Source of the DNA: Sphagnum compactum
Taxonomy: Eukaryota; Bryophyta; Sphagnopsida; Sphagnales
Length of the DNA stretch: 64,000 nt
Direction of reading: 5' to 3'
Assembly (NCBI GenBank): GCA_965153455.1
Contig: OZ234497.1
Span: 13,068,302 to 13,132,301, forward strand
The position numbers and the translations under genes were made by a program. This document shows, one piece after another, positions 47,790-61,609 of the stretch (position 1 is the first letter of the stretch; each line of letters begins with the position of its first letter). Under the pieces are notes generated by a model that was given only the letters and a program-made list of their open reading frames with translations, had not been told where the DNA came from and ran no database searches.

Positions 47790-48990
47790 TCTAGACTATC
47801 ACATTTTTAAATTCAAGGATTGACAAGTTTGAAGTTTGAACTTGAAAGTCAAATATTTCAGAATTCAATTTTATAAAAATTATTAAAATTTTGGCACAAG
47901 TAATAAATAATTTTCCAAAAGTTTGGCAAATAAGAAATAATTTAATCTTTGCCAAAACCATTTGTGTACTGTAGTCAATAAAAATAATAAACAAGCCAAG
48001 CTAAACATCACTTGGACATCATAAAACTAATCCAAATTGTTTGTTGCCAAGGTCACAATTGTTGAATTAATTTCCATTTTCATCAACAAATGGTAATATT
48101 TTTCAAGTACATGTTTCAACAAATTCAACACACCAATCCATTGAATTTTTATGTTACGAAGAAGCTTATTGCCTTTTGTTTCCATGATTTGGGCCAATTT
48201 AATCAACTTTAGGTGACACTTTGGAGATTTGTAGAAAAATGTGTAAATGGATTGGAGCAAATCCTTGAGGCATACCACCATAGGCAAACTAAAAGAGTTA
48301 GGATTGCCAAGTTGGTATTATGTGCCATGTAGTGGATCCTCATAAAAAAAGGAACATGCAAATTTCAAAATTGAATTGTAACCCCACCTCAAGCACCTTG
48401 AAAGGTATCACACCATTTGCACGAAAACATAACAACTTAAAAGGCATCTCAACCTCTATTAAGACTCAAACATTGAATAAAAAATTCATTACAATCTTTG
48501 TCAAAATTTGAGCATTGGAACCTTCAAGAATGTGTGCAATTGGAAGCAAAACATGAATTCTACACCAATCTTGAACACAATAGCCATGGATAGAAATCCA
48601 ACTCTAATTATTTAAAGTAGTCATTTCATCAAAAGTCAATGCCACAAACCTAGTTACTTGAATAGTAGATTTGCTAGTTGCAAAAACTTGGTTGTGAACA
48701 TGTTCAACAATTTCCCACTTGTTTATGCCATTCCCATGTTTCTTGGGGTTGGTTTTCAACTTCAAAAAGAAAAAAAACAAGGGTTTGTAATCTGCATAGT
48801 AAATCATTGGTTTTCCCTTGTTGAATACATAGAATAAAGATTATAATATTTTCTTTTTGTTGTCTTGTTCACCTTCACCTTGAACTTGTTCAAAAAATAG
48901 AAGGTCGATTCATTAATACATACACTGTTTCATTTTTGGCATGAGCACACCACCTAGGATCCATAACCTTCAATCTTTGTTCATTTTTCC
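47790..48990 (-). pseudogene. hAT-like (DUF4371-type) transposase relic 2
   Basis: Minus-strand order: SRWCAHAKNETV-like zinc-finger text near 48930, KWEIVEHVHNQVFATSK, FVALTFDEMTTLNN (48604-48807), then after stops AHNTNLAIL-type text, DLLQSIYTFFYKSPKCHLK, METKGNKLLRNIKIQWI and VLEKYYHLLMKM (48027-48287), and a further open piece to 47791. The order matches transposase-derived proteins with DUF4371 followed by a hAT region, in which HRTNLA and RNVKTRWI are standard landmarks. It is broken by several stops. The family call rests on remembered motifs. Confidence 0.65.
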
Positions 48991-50390
48991 TTTCCCTCGC
49001 ATGTTTCTAATGTGAATCCCACTTGGGGACTAACAATTTTTCCTTGCATTCAATTTTGTTACAAACCATGCATTGGATTGATATTAGATACTTAGCAAAC
49101 ATCAAACACAACTTCAACCCAAAGCATTTTCATGGACTAGACATCTTGGAACTTCCTCACATTATTTATTTAGGTTCAGGTGTTTTTTTGCCATGGTATG
49201 AGTGACATTTGGATTTAAAGGGATAGATTCAAGTATGAACACTTGAAGGCAAAAGGTAGCAAACAAAACAATAATATCCACATCGATTTCAATAGAAAAA
49301 GGTGTAGGTTAAATTTTTTTGTGCAAGACAATTTCAAATCTCCCCTTATTTGCTCGACTTTGCTTTAGGGACGATTTCAAGTTTTAGATTGGTTGAACCT
49401 TTCTGAAAAAATATCTAAACTTAAAGATTGTAGGCATGATGATCATAGGTGCCATCTAGAAGCTTTAAAAAATGATGAATTTGGTGGACTATAACTTTCA
49501 AGTTCCCATTCCATAGCAATTTTGATTGCAAAGCTCAAAATACACCAAAAAAGAAGTAAAATTGAAATATGTAGAGGTTTAGGGAAGAATTTAGTGAAAA
49601 TTCAAGAACATACAAAAAAAATAGGGTTACAAGTTACTTACTTGCGATAGATTTGGGCTGTAAAGTCTAGACTTTGAGCTTTGAAATAGTAAGCTTGAAG
49701 GTTTGATGTAAATTGTAATTTTTTTTTTTTTTGATGTTGGATGGAACTTGAAGGTTTGAAGTAAGTTGTAACAGAACAAAACTTTGATGTTGGGTGATAG
49801 CCCTAAAATGAACAACTTGAATATTGAACAATGAAAAATCAAAACTTGTCTTTCAACACAAGAATCAACCATCCAAAAATCAGATTGCATTGTACAAACA
49901 TTCCAATTTTCATTGTGACGTAAAGGTTTAAGGGTTTAAATTTTAACTTGTAAAATAATAAGTACTAAGCTATGAGCAAGTTGAGCCAAGTTGAAAGTAA
50001 TGAAAAACCACTAACCATCAAAGCGAAAAAGGGTCCAAAAAAAAAGAGTCTCCCTCCAAAATGAATGGCCATATGCTCATATAATTATAGTGACTCTAAG
50101 ATGAACTTGTGTTATGCTCATGATTTAGTGACTCTAAGATTAACCCGAGTTATTGATGGCGATTTGAACAAGTTATCAAGGTGATCTTTGTGCGACAAAT
50201 GACTACCCTAGATTGACATGATGGCGAGATCTTGCCCTAATGCAAGGGCCTTTACATTGAAAATGTCATAAAAAAAAAACTACCCTAATTTACAGTATAC
50301 TTTTTGTGAACCTCTTTTGAATGTTGAAAAAGGAAAAAAATTGGCCAAAAAAAACAACACTGGTTAAGACCTCAGGTTAATGCCTCCATA
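48991..50390. other. AT-rich intergenic DNA
   Basis: No gene seen. A GCTTGAAGGTTTGATGT / ACTTGAAGGTTTGAAGT pair near 49692 and 49748 is a small local duplication. The words ACACTGGTTAAG near 50355 after a run of A resemble a hAT-MITE end. Confidence 0.4.
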
Positions 50391-50439
50391 GCAAAATTAG
50401 GATTACGGACACGAAGTAAAGAAGTAGCGTCTGGCATGT

Positions 50440-50590
50440 ACCTCGTTCGTTAGTAATCTTATATCGTCCGTTCATCGATCGTTTTTCGTTCGTTCGTAAT
50501 TCGTTTGTCGTTGGTTTGCATTTCGTTCGGCGTTCGTTGGTATTTCGTTTGTCGCGGGTTCGTTCGTTCGGGGTTCGTGGTTCGTGCCGA
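50440..50590. repeat. CGTTCG-rich degenerate minisatellite
   Basis: Units built on TTCGTTCGT, GTCGTTGGTT and CGGGTTCGTTCG repeat irregularly just upstream of the DSK2 leader. Unusually CpG-rich for this window. Confidence 0.8.
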
Positions 50591-50885
50591 AGGCTACGTA
50601 AAGCACGCGAGAGCAAACCCTGGTGGCGACGACAAAGAGGGCGATGTGCGAGAGCTTCAGCGAGCAAACCTTAGCAGCAGGTAGTTGCTTTCTTTGACGT
50701 CTTTTGTTTGCAGCCCTTGTCTCGGAGAAGACGCAGACTGCGGATTGATATCGAGACAGACAGAGAGAGACAGACAGAGAGAAGAGGAGATTTGTCTGGA
50801 GAGGTGGTGTGGAGGAAGAGCACAGGGGAAGTGGAAAGAGATTTTATTTTATTCTTTGCTGTTTTCTCGGAAAGGATCTCTGGCG
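50591..50885 (+). promoter_or_regulatory. DSK2 5' leader/promoter region
   Basis: CpG-containing, purine-rich sequence (GACAGACAGAGAGAGACAGA near 50757) ending at the DSK2 ATG. Transcription start not determined. Confidence 0.5.
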
Positions 50886-53800
50886 ATGGGAGAGGAGGCG
50901 GAGGGAGGAGTGGATGCCAGCGGCGGAAGTGTCACAGTGCATGTGCGATGCTCAAATGGTAACAAGTTTTCTCTGGCGGTGGATTTGACATCGACGGTGC
51001 GGGACTTGAAGATGATGTTAGTGGAGCGCTCGGAGATTCCGGCCGACCAACAGCGGCTCATCTACAAAGGACGTGTGCTGAAAGATGAAAGTTCCCTCGA
51101 CAGCTATGGTGCGTTTTCTTTTTGGTCCTTGTGTTATTGACTCCGTCCCGCCGTTGCCTATGGAGCTTTTATTTTGCGATTGTTATACTTTTTTTTATGT
51201 CTGTTGTTTCTCCCGTCGGGATTTCGGATACGCTACGTTTCTCCGGTGGGGAGAGACGCATGTGCCAGCTTTGTTTTATGCGATTTGGTTCCAGATGCGG
51301 ATATATAGATGGCCGTATTGATGTGTGTCACTGTTGTTTTTGTTTGCCATGGAGTAGGATCCTGGCCCCTTTTTCCTCTCATAAGGTCTGGTTTCGGGAC
51401 TAGGGCTTGTTGCGGAATGCTGATCTATTGTTGCCTGATATAGAATCGCATAAGGATGTCAATTTTGTATGGTTGTGTTGGCAAAGGATAGGAGTAGCAT
51501 CCTCTCATCAAGCTTTGCAGACCTGGTGGTTTGTTGCAAATCGGGGATTGATATCTATTTTCTATGTGTTTGACCCCTGTGGTAGATCAGGACATGCTCT
51601 TGATTAATGGATGTGATGCAACATGCTTGCTTTAGATAGGTTGAAGTAGATAAGATGTGATGATGATGATCACATGCTTCATATGCTCAAGAAGTAAGCT
51701 TGTATGAAAGAAACATGTTGTCCTTTTAGAAATGACAGTTTCATGAATCTGGTTGTTTTGAATATCAGTTAGTTGTGTTGGGATTTTGTTACCAGCTTGG
51801 TGCTCCTTTCTAGAGGGAGGAACCTGGTCCGTTTGTGGAGATGGTATTTGAGTAGCTTCCTCATTGTTTAGGAGTGATTGTGATTATAACATGCAGAGTT
51901 GAGTTGTCATCTGCAGCTCCATATCTGTGCACCCTACTGCCCAATTGATAGGGTTAAGGTGCCATGTGATTTGGCACTCTTCACTTTCATGTCAATTGTG
52001 TAGAATTGATTTCAGAGTCTTGGACATCACTTCTCCTACAGTTGGGATGTGACCTAGGTTCTGACCATTTCATTTTTCTTTGCACCAGGCCTGCAACACG
52101 ATCACACAGTCCATCTGGTTCGTGGAGCTCCAGCATCAACTACACCTGCCTCCAGTGCAACAGCAGTATCTACTAGTCCAGCACAGGTCCCTGCAGCAGC
52201 AGCTCCAGCAGCCAACTCTGCAAGGCTAGGGGTCACTACTGGCCCAGGGGGCAATGGTCTTGGATTCCCTAATTTGGGTGGATTTGGTGCGGGCAGTGGT
52301 GCTGGATTCTCAGAGTTTCAGCAGGTGCAAGAGCAGTTGATGCAGAATCCAAATCTGATGAGAGAGATGATGAACATGCCAGCAGTGCAGAATTTGATGA
52401 ACAACCCTGATCTTATGCGCACCTTAATCATGAGTAATCCACAGATGAGGGATATTATTGACCGCAACCCTGACCTGGCACAAATACTCAATGACCCTGG
52501 GACACTGAGGCAGACGCTGGATGCTGCCAGGAATCCAGAACTCATGCGCGAAATGATGAGGAATACCGATCGGGCCATGAGCAACATTGAAGCATCACCA
52601 GAAGGCTTCAACATGCTCAGGCGCATGTATGAAACAGTTCAAGAGCCTCTGTTGAATGCAGCAACGATGGGTGGAGAGGGAGGAAATGATTTGGCATCCA
52701 ACCCTTTTGCAGCTTTTTTGGGCTCTCAGGGAGTTACACAAGGACGCAGCCAAACTCTGGGCACAAATAATACTGCTGGAACACAACTGGGCACTGGAAC
52801 TACTGTTCCAAACACGGCACCCCTTCCAAATCCCTGGAATCCTTCAGGTAAGTATTTCATTATATGCGACTTCTCTCTGTATGAAGCTTTTTATTGATGC
52901 TCATTGTAGCAATGTAGGGTTGCAGTGAGATGCCATGATTAACTTGAGTGCACTTGTTGGTTAAAATTATCTTAAATTATCCTTTGGACATATTGATTGT
53001 AGAGTCTTAAAAGGAGTTTAGGAAGAAAACCATGGAATTGTGAATTTCTACTTTCTGCTACTTTGTTCCCTGTGGCAGCTTATACAAAGGGCTAGTTATG
53101 TGTTCCAATCTCTCTCTGGTTTCTCTCTTCTTCCAGTGATGAGCATAGGCAAAAGGCCACCACCTTCAAAAGTGACCTTTTGTGGAGTGTTGGTTGATTT
53201 CATTTCTTCTGTTTGTTGATGTTGGTGGGTCAGCATCATGGCTATGTCTCCAATGAGTATGAATGTTGTTGCAGAAACTCTGTCTGTTGGTTAATGTAGG
53301 CCTCTCTCTGCCTTAGGCTTAGATGCTTGGTTGTATAGGGACAAACTAAAATGAAACAAATCTGACCTCACAAGCTTGTTGCAGCTTGAATGAGTAGACT
53401 ATTGAAACTTTTGCTCAGTGATGTCTCTTATGTGCTAGCCAACTTCATGACTGGGTCTTGCTATTGCCTCCAGAAATGTACACAAACATAAGATGAAGAT
53501 GTTTGTGTAGTGGTTGGCTCAAAGTGTTGGGAGGATTATTGTACACTCATCCACAGCCACCATCAGGAGCTGATGAAGTCAGTGTGCACTTATGGCATCT
53601 CATCACTGCTATTCATGATGAAGCTGATGGTCTGATATCTTGTGAGTGACTCTCATAAGGTTACGACTGCCCTCATTCTTGTAGTGTTGGCTCCAAAGTT
53701 TTTTTGTGGAGATTTCTCTGCAGTCTCATAGATATATGTATGACATTAACCTATTACACACTGGCCAGAGCTGATGAAGTCAGTAGGGATGTTATGGTAG

Positions 53801-56310
53801 CTGGTTGTTACCATATATGTTGCTGTTAAAGGCCATTGAAGTTGCATGTGACTATTGCTGTTGTTCAAACTGGTTCTTACTCTTTCCCTGTTTTTATGTT
53901 TGGGGATTTTTTTCCCCTGTTCTTTCTTTCCACTGGTATGTTATCAGATCTGAGATCTCTAGAAGCTTATTATTGGGTCATCTATCATTTCTATCCAGGT
54001 AAGGTATGGGGAAGGTCAATTGTAATGAAGATACATTTTTCAATTGGTTGAGTTGGTGGGCCTTGTAGGCTGTGTCTGTAGACATAGGGTGAGGTTGGGT
54101 GAGGTTCCACTACTAGATGAGATTCAAATAGGGAGCAAGTCTTTGGAGCTGATCTTCACCTGTAGCTGATGAGTTTTTGTATGATTGTGGTACCAGCTAC
54201 TGGAGCTGGTGCAGGTGGAGTCCCAGCCAGTCAGCCACCAGCTGGAACTGCACCAACAGCTGTGCCAGGTGGAGGACTTCCCAACTTGGGAGGACTGCCA
54301 GGTCTCGGCTTGCCAGATCTTGGATCATTGGGTGCTGGGGGAATGCTGGATCCAAGCACAATGCAGCAGATGCTGCAGAACCCCCAAATCCAGCAGATGA
54401 TGCAAGGCTTGCTATCCAACCCTCAGTACATGAGTCAGGTACAGCCATAGTTTGAACCTCAATTGAGTTTGTTTGCTTTCTGGTATATGATTTTTATCAG
54501 TACAGGTGCCATATCAAAGTGGTAGTTTGCAGTGCTGGAAAGATAGAACATCAGTGGCCAGACCATCTTGGGGTTGTGTTTTCTGAAATTAGGTTACTTT
54601 GTTCCCACTGGAAGTGACAAATCATACACTATTAAGTTTGATTTATCTACGGCACGTCTCCTTGTCAAAATGCTAGGATATGCACATGCTGGTCAGGAGT
54701 GTCAATGGAGTTGTACGATGGATAGGGATGCAATCAGTCATAAGGTCTTGACACAGCAGTTACTTCACAATTTTTTTCTCATTTGTTTTTGCAGATAATG
54801 CAAATGCAACCACACTTGCGGTCACTTTTGAATCAGAACCCTCATTTTAGGGAGATGCTGCAGAGCCCTGACTTCATTCGTCAAATCAGTAGTCCTGAAA
54901 GTTTGCAGGTATATTTTCATATGACAATATGCTGAAAGTGTCCTTCTCATATTGGCTATAAGTTTTGGTTTCTGCCACTTTGTGTGTGGTTCTGCCATAA
55001 TAAAAGGTGATGTCTTCTGCAAAGCAGAGAGGTTTCCACAGCTAGTGTCAGCTATGTCTAAAGCAACTCCTGTCTCTTTTGAGTCACTTCAAAGTAACCA
55101 CATCAGATAGTTGTGTTGATTTTTCTGCTCAAGTAGAGGACATCTTGAAAGAGATCCCTACAAATCTCAACAGTGTGGTTTGAAAAATTGTAGTTGCAGT
55201 ACTTTGAGCCAGTGCAATACAGAAACTTACTGTCCAGTACGTGGGATTCAGGAACTGATGCAGCTACAGCAAGCTATGTCTGGCCAACGTCAGGGTCGAC
55301 ATGTACCTGGACAGTAAGCACTGGACCCTCTTTGATATCACATCCAATTCAGACATTTCTGTTTCATCTGAAAGTTAGAACTGATGCAAAAGCAATGTGG
55401 CCAGGTGTGTAGAGCATCCAGTGCCTCCCTGTTTGCTGTCTGCCGTAACCTCTTCCTCTATTCAAAGTCTCCAGTTAAGACTCACTTTGTTCTAATGATA
55501 TGGCAAGGAAGATTTCCAGTACATTGAAGAGTTTGTCTATCTTCTCAGTTCACTAGATCCACATTGTTTCTGCTGGAACCCCTGCATAGGGTTGAAAAAG
55601 CATTTTCTCTGAGAAAAGGCTTTTCTCTTGGTTTTTAGTCAATTTTCCTCACCTTCCAAGTGCCTTGCACACCAATCAACTTAAATTTAAAGTGATCCAA
55701 AAGATGATGATAAACACTTTGGCTTGACCTACATGTGTTCTTCTGTAGTGTATGCTTTATCAGGTGCCGCTTAAGACTATTCTCTTGTTGTTGCAGAGTC
55801 CCAGGACAGACAGGAACTGGTATGGGTGGTAATCCTAATTTGGATATAAGCTCACTCCTAGGTATGTTTGGTGGCCTTGGCACTGTAATTGGAAACACTC
55901 CTGAAGGTAAGTAAACCAATGCATCTGTGAAAAAAGCTCTTTACTTTTTTTGTTTTCCTGATTAGTTCAATACACACTGTGTTTGCAGTGGACTCTTGTA
56001 GTGTCTATTTGTGTGCCTGGGTTTTTCCGATCCTCCTTCTCCAGTTAGGTGGTGCTTAAAACTTGTCTGCTATCTGAACTTATGTTGCACATTTGTGATT
56101 AGTGAAAATTGCCCATGAGACTGCATAACCTTTGGGGATTTATATTTTGTTGCAGTCAATACTGTTGCCCCAGAGCAACTCTATGCATCGCAACTGTCTC
56201 AGCTGCAAGAAATGGGGTTCTTAGACACACAGGAAAATGTTCGAGCCCTGGCTGCTGTTGGTGGAAATGTGAATGCAGCAGTGGAGCGGCTGCTTGGCAA
56301 TCTTCAATAA
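50886..56310 (+). CDS. DSK2: Ubiquilin, UBL-UBA shuttle protein
   Basis: Seven exons: 50886-51108, 52089-52847, 54197-54438, 54795-54908, 55252-55313, 55797-55906, 56156-56310, GT-AG and in phase, 554 aa (Arabidopsis DSK2a/b are about 540-550). The ubiquitin-like domain is at about 16-87 ([44 protein letters not shown]). STI1-type repeats with NP motifs follow ([51 protein letters not shown]), joined by Gly/Pro/Ala/Thr-rich linkers. The UBA domain is C-terminal ([30 protein letters not shown]). Family knowledge: ubiquilins carry polyubiquitinated clients to the proteasome and, in plants, link to selective autophagy. No defect seen. Confidence 0.97.
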
Positions 56311-58140
56311 AATAACCACAATGACAGGATTTCAGTTGACCCTTTTGAATGGTGGTGTTGACTATACAATCTGGAGTCTGCTCACAAGTGGTTTCAGAGA
56401 GACTGCTCTGCTAATTGTACTGTTTCCCTAAAATCAGTAGTATACTTGGAAGAGAGTAGGGAAATATATCTGGTGCTAGTTCTCCTGTAGAACTTAAGAG
56501 AATTTGACTACTTTTGAGATGTGGAGCACACTCCCGATTCTTAACTTCCAAAGAATTATAAGAACCTGGGGTCTATGTGCGGAGAGATAAAAAGGTTTGC
56601 TTCAACTGACTGAGGTGATTTCTGGTGACAACAAAAATGTGGGGCAGGTTTGGGTGGCATAGTAGGCCTCTAGAGGTTCTGTACTCTATAGTTTTATCTA
56701 GAGTCTCTTTGTTTTTTTGCTTCAACATTTGAAGGTTTGGGAAAAGGGACGTGGCGATGCTCCCAGATCTAGCAGCTAATGCCTCTTGCAGGTACTAGCT
56801 GGTTTTACTTTCAGTGTGTTCAGCCTTTAATAGAGTTTAGCAATTTTGAGTGTTAGGCTCCTGGATGTGGGGATGGAAAGCACAGGTCCAGGCCAGAGGT
56901 CCCACCATTTCTTTGTATCCTGGAGTTGGCCATGCCATTCTGAAATGCTATATAAGAGATGAACAAACTGTAAGACTTTGTCTGTGAGTCAGAATTGCAC
57001 CTAGAGTGTATCTATTGATTGCACGATGCTTGCATCTTTGTTTTGGGCTAAAGTGGAAAAATTCAAGCAAAGTTTTTCCTCAAGTTTTTTTTGATGTATC
57101 TGGTTTTATAATGCTCTTTAATTATGTGGGAAATTTTGATGCTTTTCAGTGATGGTGTTTGTGATGCATCGGTTTAGGACTTGATGTTTTGAATTTAATG
57201 AATGAGGTTTGATGTTCATGGAGAGCGTTTTGCCATTTATTTGTTACTCTTAGCAATCAAGTGTTAATTGGTGTGAAAATGGATGCAAAATCCCTTCAAT
57301 TTTTCCTTGAAGTTCAACAATGGATGAAAATGTGGCTAGTTGGAAAAGTGGAACAAAAAATTAATCTCCACTTGTAGTTCTACTTCCTTTCTGAAGGCGA
57401 TTTTTGACTTTTAGTGGTTGGGAGTCAAATTGGCAGTTTGACTCTCAACCCTTCTTTTGATCATAACTTTTGTTTGAAGTACTCAAATGGGTCATGCAAG
57501 CCCATCTTAGATATTTACATTCCAAGAATATTTCAATGATATAAGGAATGCTTCAATCCAATGAGTTTTAACCCCTGCAATTGCTCTCTGAAAATATGAG
57601 AGTCCATCGAGACTTTAACTCCCAAAATGGGAACTTACTTGGGAGTGTGGAGGTTCATTCTCTCACACTCTCCTACACTCTCAGAGCATGAAATGTGACT
57701 CCTGGGCTTCAGTTTTGGCCCGCACCTTTGCAAGCCCTTGCCTTGGTTGCGAGCTCAAGGCTAGGGTTACAACAGTATTATTCCCCCCCATTAGCAGAAT
57801 CCACTAGCCTAGAAGAAATATTCTAAGGATGTAATTTGGTGTAGAAGGAAAATAATGTTAACTTAGGGTTAGATCTTACCTTCTCCTAGGATGTTAGTTT
57901 AATTGGAGGGGTAGTTTGATACTTTTTATTACGAATAGTAGATTTGTACTATGTCCATTTTATTTGGTGCATTTATTAACAAAGTTTTGCATGTTTACTA
58001 AATCCATGGAAGTTCGAAAATGGAGTTAATTGAGATTTTGTTGTCCCCCATTAGTTCAATATTTATCCATTGTTTTATTTTTCCAGCTTTCCCAAGTTAC
58101 ATATCAACTAATTGACATTCATTGCCTTTGAAGATAAAAT
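56311..58140 (+). other. DSK2 3' UTR and downstream flank
   Basis: No second gene seen. Composition stays gene-like to about 56980, then becomes AT-rich. Confidence 0.45.
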
Positions 58141-58144
58141 AACA

Positions 58145-58775
58145 AAACGATTAGGCTTTGTAAGTTGTGCATCCATTGTCTGACTTTCTCAAATTGTTCC
58201 AATTCCTTGGGTTCATCCATTACCCAACTTTTTCAAATTGTCCAATTGTCTAATTTCCACGAGTTCATCCATTGTTGGACTTCACTAGTTGTCCCACTTG
58301 GGATTGATCCATTATCCAACTCCTCATGTTCATCCATTGTCCCACTTGTTTGCATTGCCCAACTTTATCAAGTTCATTAAGTGACCACATATCTCTTGAT
58401 TGCGCAAGCTTCCCAAGGTCCATCCATTGACCTCCTTACTGGAATAATCTAACTTCCATGAGTCCATTCCATTGTCTAGCTCCTTTAAGTTCATCCATTG
58501 TCTAGCTCTCTTAAGTTCATCCATTGCCGACCTTTCACTTGTTGGTTAGTTGTCTTGGATCGTCCAGACTTCCTTGGATCCATCCACTATTCCAACTACC
58601 TTGGGTTCATCACCCAAATTTGGCTAACTATCTCATATTCATCCATTGTCCCACTTTCTCAAAAAGTCCTAATTTGCAAAAATCCATCTATTACCAATTC
58701 AACTGCCTTGAGTTCCATCCATTGTCTCACTTCCTTCAATTGTAAAAGTTCCTTGAATCCATCCATTTCCAAAAA
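58145..58775. repeat. Minisatellite of TTCATCCATTGTCC-type units
   Basis: TCATCCATT or a one-base variant recurs about every 30-40 bases, joined by CCAACTTCCTCAAGTT-like spacers, for some 630 bp. Copies are strongly diverged. Open frames in this stretch on both strands are by-products of the repeat. Confidence 0.88.
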
Positions 58776-58897
58776 ATTAAGATAGTGATTTTTTGTTCAC
58801 TTTTTGTAGCAATGATAGGGGCCTTGACACACATGCAACAAAGAAGCCCCTCATTGCATAATAACATCATGAATTATATTTTGCTTTCAGAGTTTTT

Positions 58898-59449
58898 TGG
58901 CCTTGCCTACCAAGGCAAGGATATTGTGTTTAGATTCATTATACAGTAAAGGAGCTTAAGGGATTTTGGCCCCTAGGTAATAATAGGTCTATTTTTATAC
59001 GAGGATTTTTGAAAGATGATATTTTGGCTTGTGTTGAAACTTGAGATTAGTTATAGGGTTCCCTATACCTTGAAGGATTTTTGGTTTCTTTTAGATGATT
59101 TTTTGAAGATTATATTTTTGCATGGTGAAATATTTGAGTTTTCATAGTCTTCTTTTGCCGGATATTGTGTTTAGATTCATTATGCAGTAAAGGAGCTTAA
59201 GGGATTTTGGCCCCTAGGTAAAATAGGTCTATTTTTATATGAGGGTTTTTGAAAGATGATATTTTGGCTTGTGTTGAAACTTGAGATTAGTTATAGAGTT
59301 CTAAATATCTTGAAGGATTTTGCTTTCTTTTAGATGATTTTTTGAAGATTATATTTTTGCATGGTGAAATATTTGAGTTTTCATAATTCTTCTTTTGCCT
59401 TAAGATACTTGTTAGTGTAAATGGCAAGGCCACAGTGTGACACACCCCC
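58898..59449. mobile_element. Unclassified GGCCTTGCC element, copy 2, internally duplicated
   Basis: Same ends as 15588-15910 (TGGCCTTGCCTACCAAGGCAAGG on the left; TGGCAAGGCCACAGTGTGACACACCCC on the right). The interior is present twice in tandem: GGATATTGTGTTTAGATTC starts at 58919 and again at 59160, a period of 241. Confidence 0.75.
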
Positions 59450-59635
59450 TTGTTATACTATCGAAACAAGCATGGTACTCCCATGTAGGAACCCTGCCAG
59501 CCAGCATTCCCTCGGTGCAACCAGTTTTCCAAATTGTTGATTCAGATCTCAAACATGTTCTCTAAAGTCAATTTGTGAGTGAAACTGATCACACCAGAAA
59601 AGTGGAACCGGCAGATGGTTGCCCATCCCACCACC

Positions 59636-59765
59636 CAGTGACTTTGTATCTGACAAAATTTATCATTTTTTGCACAACATAATCAAGGAAATGTGTTTTC
59701 TAGTGTAAATTCAACTAGTTTGGCTCCAATTTTTGATATCACAAAATTGAAGTAAAACACCCTGG
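59636..59765. mobile_element. Possible decayed relative of the hAT-type MITE
   Basis: Shares TTTTCTAGTGTAA, AATTCAACTAGTTT-like, TTTTGATATCACAA and an AAAACACCCTGGTC end with 16214-16378. The left end reads CAGTGACTTTG. No matching 8-bp flanks. Confidence 0.4.
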
Positions 59766-59859
59766 TCTCTACCAGAAAACAGCCTCGAAAAATATACCTG
59801 AACACCGCACCCAAGCCAATTATGAATTTACATACAATTGAACTGAATTACAAGTGGTG

Positions 59860-60175
59860 CAATAGAGAACGGTTCTGGTTCCACACATGTATGAAACCAG
59901 GAATCTGGTTTCATGTCTGGTTCCTCAAAAAATAATAATAATTCTGGTTTTGGTTCTAAAAATCAGAACAGGTTCTGATCTAGTTTCAGGTAACTCAGCC
60001 TGCAACTGACAGTTAACTGCTGGTTGACCTCTGGTTAATCCTCCAATTAATTTAATTAATTATTTTCAAAATTCTCGGTCCTGGTTCCAGTAACTTGGTT
60101 TGGGGTCTGGTTCTTAAAATAATCCAGTTTCTGGTTCCAGGTCCAAGACTGGTTTAAAAATTCAGACCTCATATT
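59860..60175. repeat. CTGGTT-rich degenerate repeat
   Basis: Words TCTGGTTCC, GGTTCTGGTT and CTGGTTTC recur irregularly, in part with reverse-complement AACCAG words. No gene seen. Confidence 0.6.
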
Positions 60176-60418
60176 GGTTGGTTTGTTTTCACAAACCAAA
60201 GCCAGTACTGGTAGTGTGGGATGAAATGGAGTACGATGAGATTTCATGGGATGAAGACCTAATGAAAAGTGGATCAAAGTGCCAAAAGCAAAAGACCATA
60301 GGAGAGTGGTTAGTTGATGGGTTTTTTTCTTTTTTGTGTGGATATGAGCGTGTTGGGTTGTCTTTTGCAAGTTAATGACGTTGGAGAAACTAATGGTGTT
60401 GCATTTGTGTAATTTATG

Positions 60419-60859
60419 TCAAGGAAACAGAGGGGCTGGTGTTTGTTTTGAGTTCTTGATGATTGTTAGCAATGGTGGGCTCAATGGAAATGCTTTGGTG
60501 GTTGATTTTGAGGAGGGGTGGTGATGAAGAGCATAAGATGAGCTAAGTACCTTTGTTCTTGAAAGCTCGAATTGGCTAGGTGGTGAGATAATAGTTGTGA
60601 TTTTATTTTTTTGGTTTTGTGGCTGTATGGGAGGAATGCCCACAGTCGGATGTTTAGTATTCTCTGACTCCAATCCTCTTTCTGTTGCATACTGGAGCTC
60701 TGAGACTAAGCGTGTTGAAATCCATAAACATGAATAACAGCATATAGATATGGTGGAAATGACAAATATCACTAAGGAATAATTGGCCAGTCTGAAAAAG
60801 GCATCAGTTTTGAAGTGGTGGGTGTTGATAGTGTGACGTGAAACCTTGGGGAATTGCAT
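60419..60859 (-). other. Unrecognised 146-codon open frame
   Basis: Opens with a possible membrane segment (LANYSLVIFVISTISICCY) and continues Ser/Pro/Thr/Lys-rich. No start context, family, splice partners or repeats support it, and it may be chance. Confidence 0.15.
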
Positions 60860-61605
60860 TCGGGTATGAGACTCAATCTATTGGGAACTCTGGATATGGT
60901 GTTTGCACCATTCTAATGGCTTGCGAAAAAAGGGAAAATCTGTTTGAGATGTTTATGTCTGGTTCATTTTTGTCAAAATGCCTCAGTGTATTATGTGGGA
61001 TATGGTTTGGGTTTTGAGAGAACAATATGTGAAGCTTTAAATGTCAAGTAAGATCATGATAGACTTAAGAGAGCTACTCTGGAGAGATTTGATCCACCAG
61101 ATTTATAATTCTTCTCATGTTTACGTGACTGGTTTTGATCAATCTATTACAATCATAGGTTAGCTGGAAGTTGTCACGGTTGCAGGAAAGCAAGGAATGT
61201 GCATTAGGGTTTATAGTATCAGAAATATTGGATGAACAGAGATGAATTCATGAGGTCTACTAATAATCACCTGTTTGTTGCATTATTTGAAGTTGTACAT
61301 AATATTATTCATCCTAGTATGATAATACTAACTGAAATACACAATATTTTTAACTTCAAAAATCATCTATGAACCACATTGGTTACTGGACCTACAATTC
61401 AACTTCTTGTTGATTCAATACATGGTTTAATGTTTTGTCATCACTCCGATTTTTCAATCCCTAATTTTGCCATGTTAATCACCAAGGTTTCATGTCAAAT
61501 CTCACCATGAAGAATGATAGACATCACATCCAATGATACCTGCCATAATATTTGAGTTTTCGTTTCTCTAGGGTGTGAGAATGATATAATTCACAGACCT
61601 AATAT
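60860..61605. other. Intergenic DNA, no gene seen
   Basis: AT-rich with no supported ORF. Confidence 0.5.
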
Positions 61606-61609
61606 TTAG

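Noticed and set aside
58145-58785. ORFs of 64-95 codons
   Set aside because: Translations of the TTCATCCATTGTC minisatellite in different frames.
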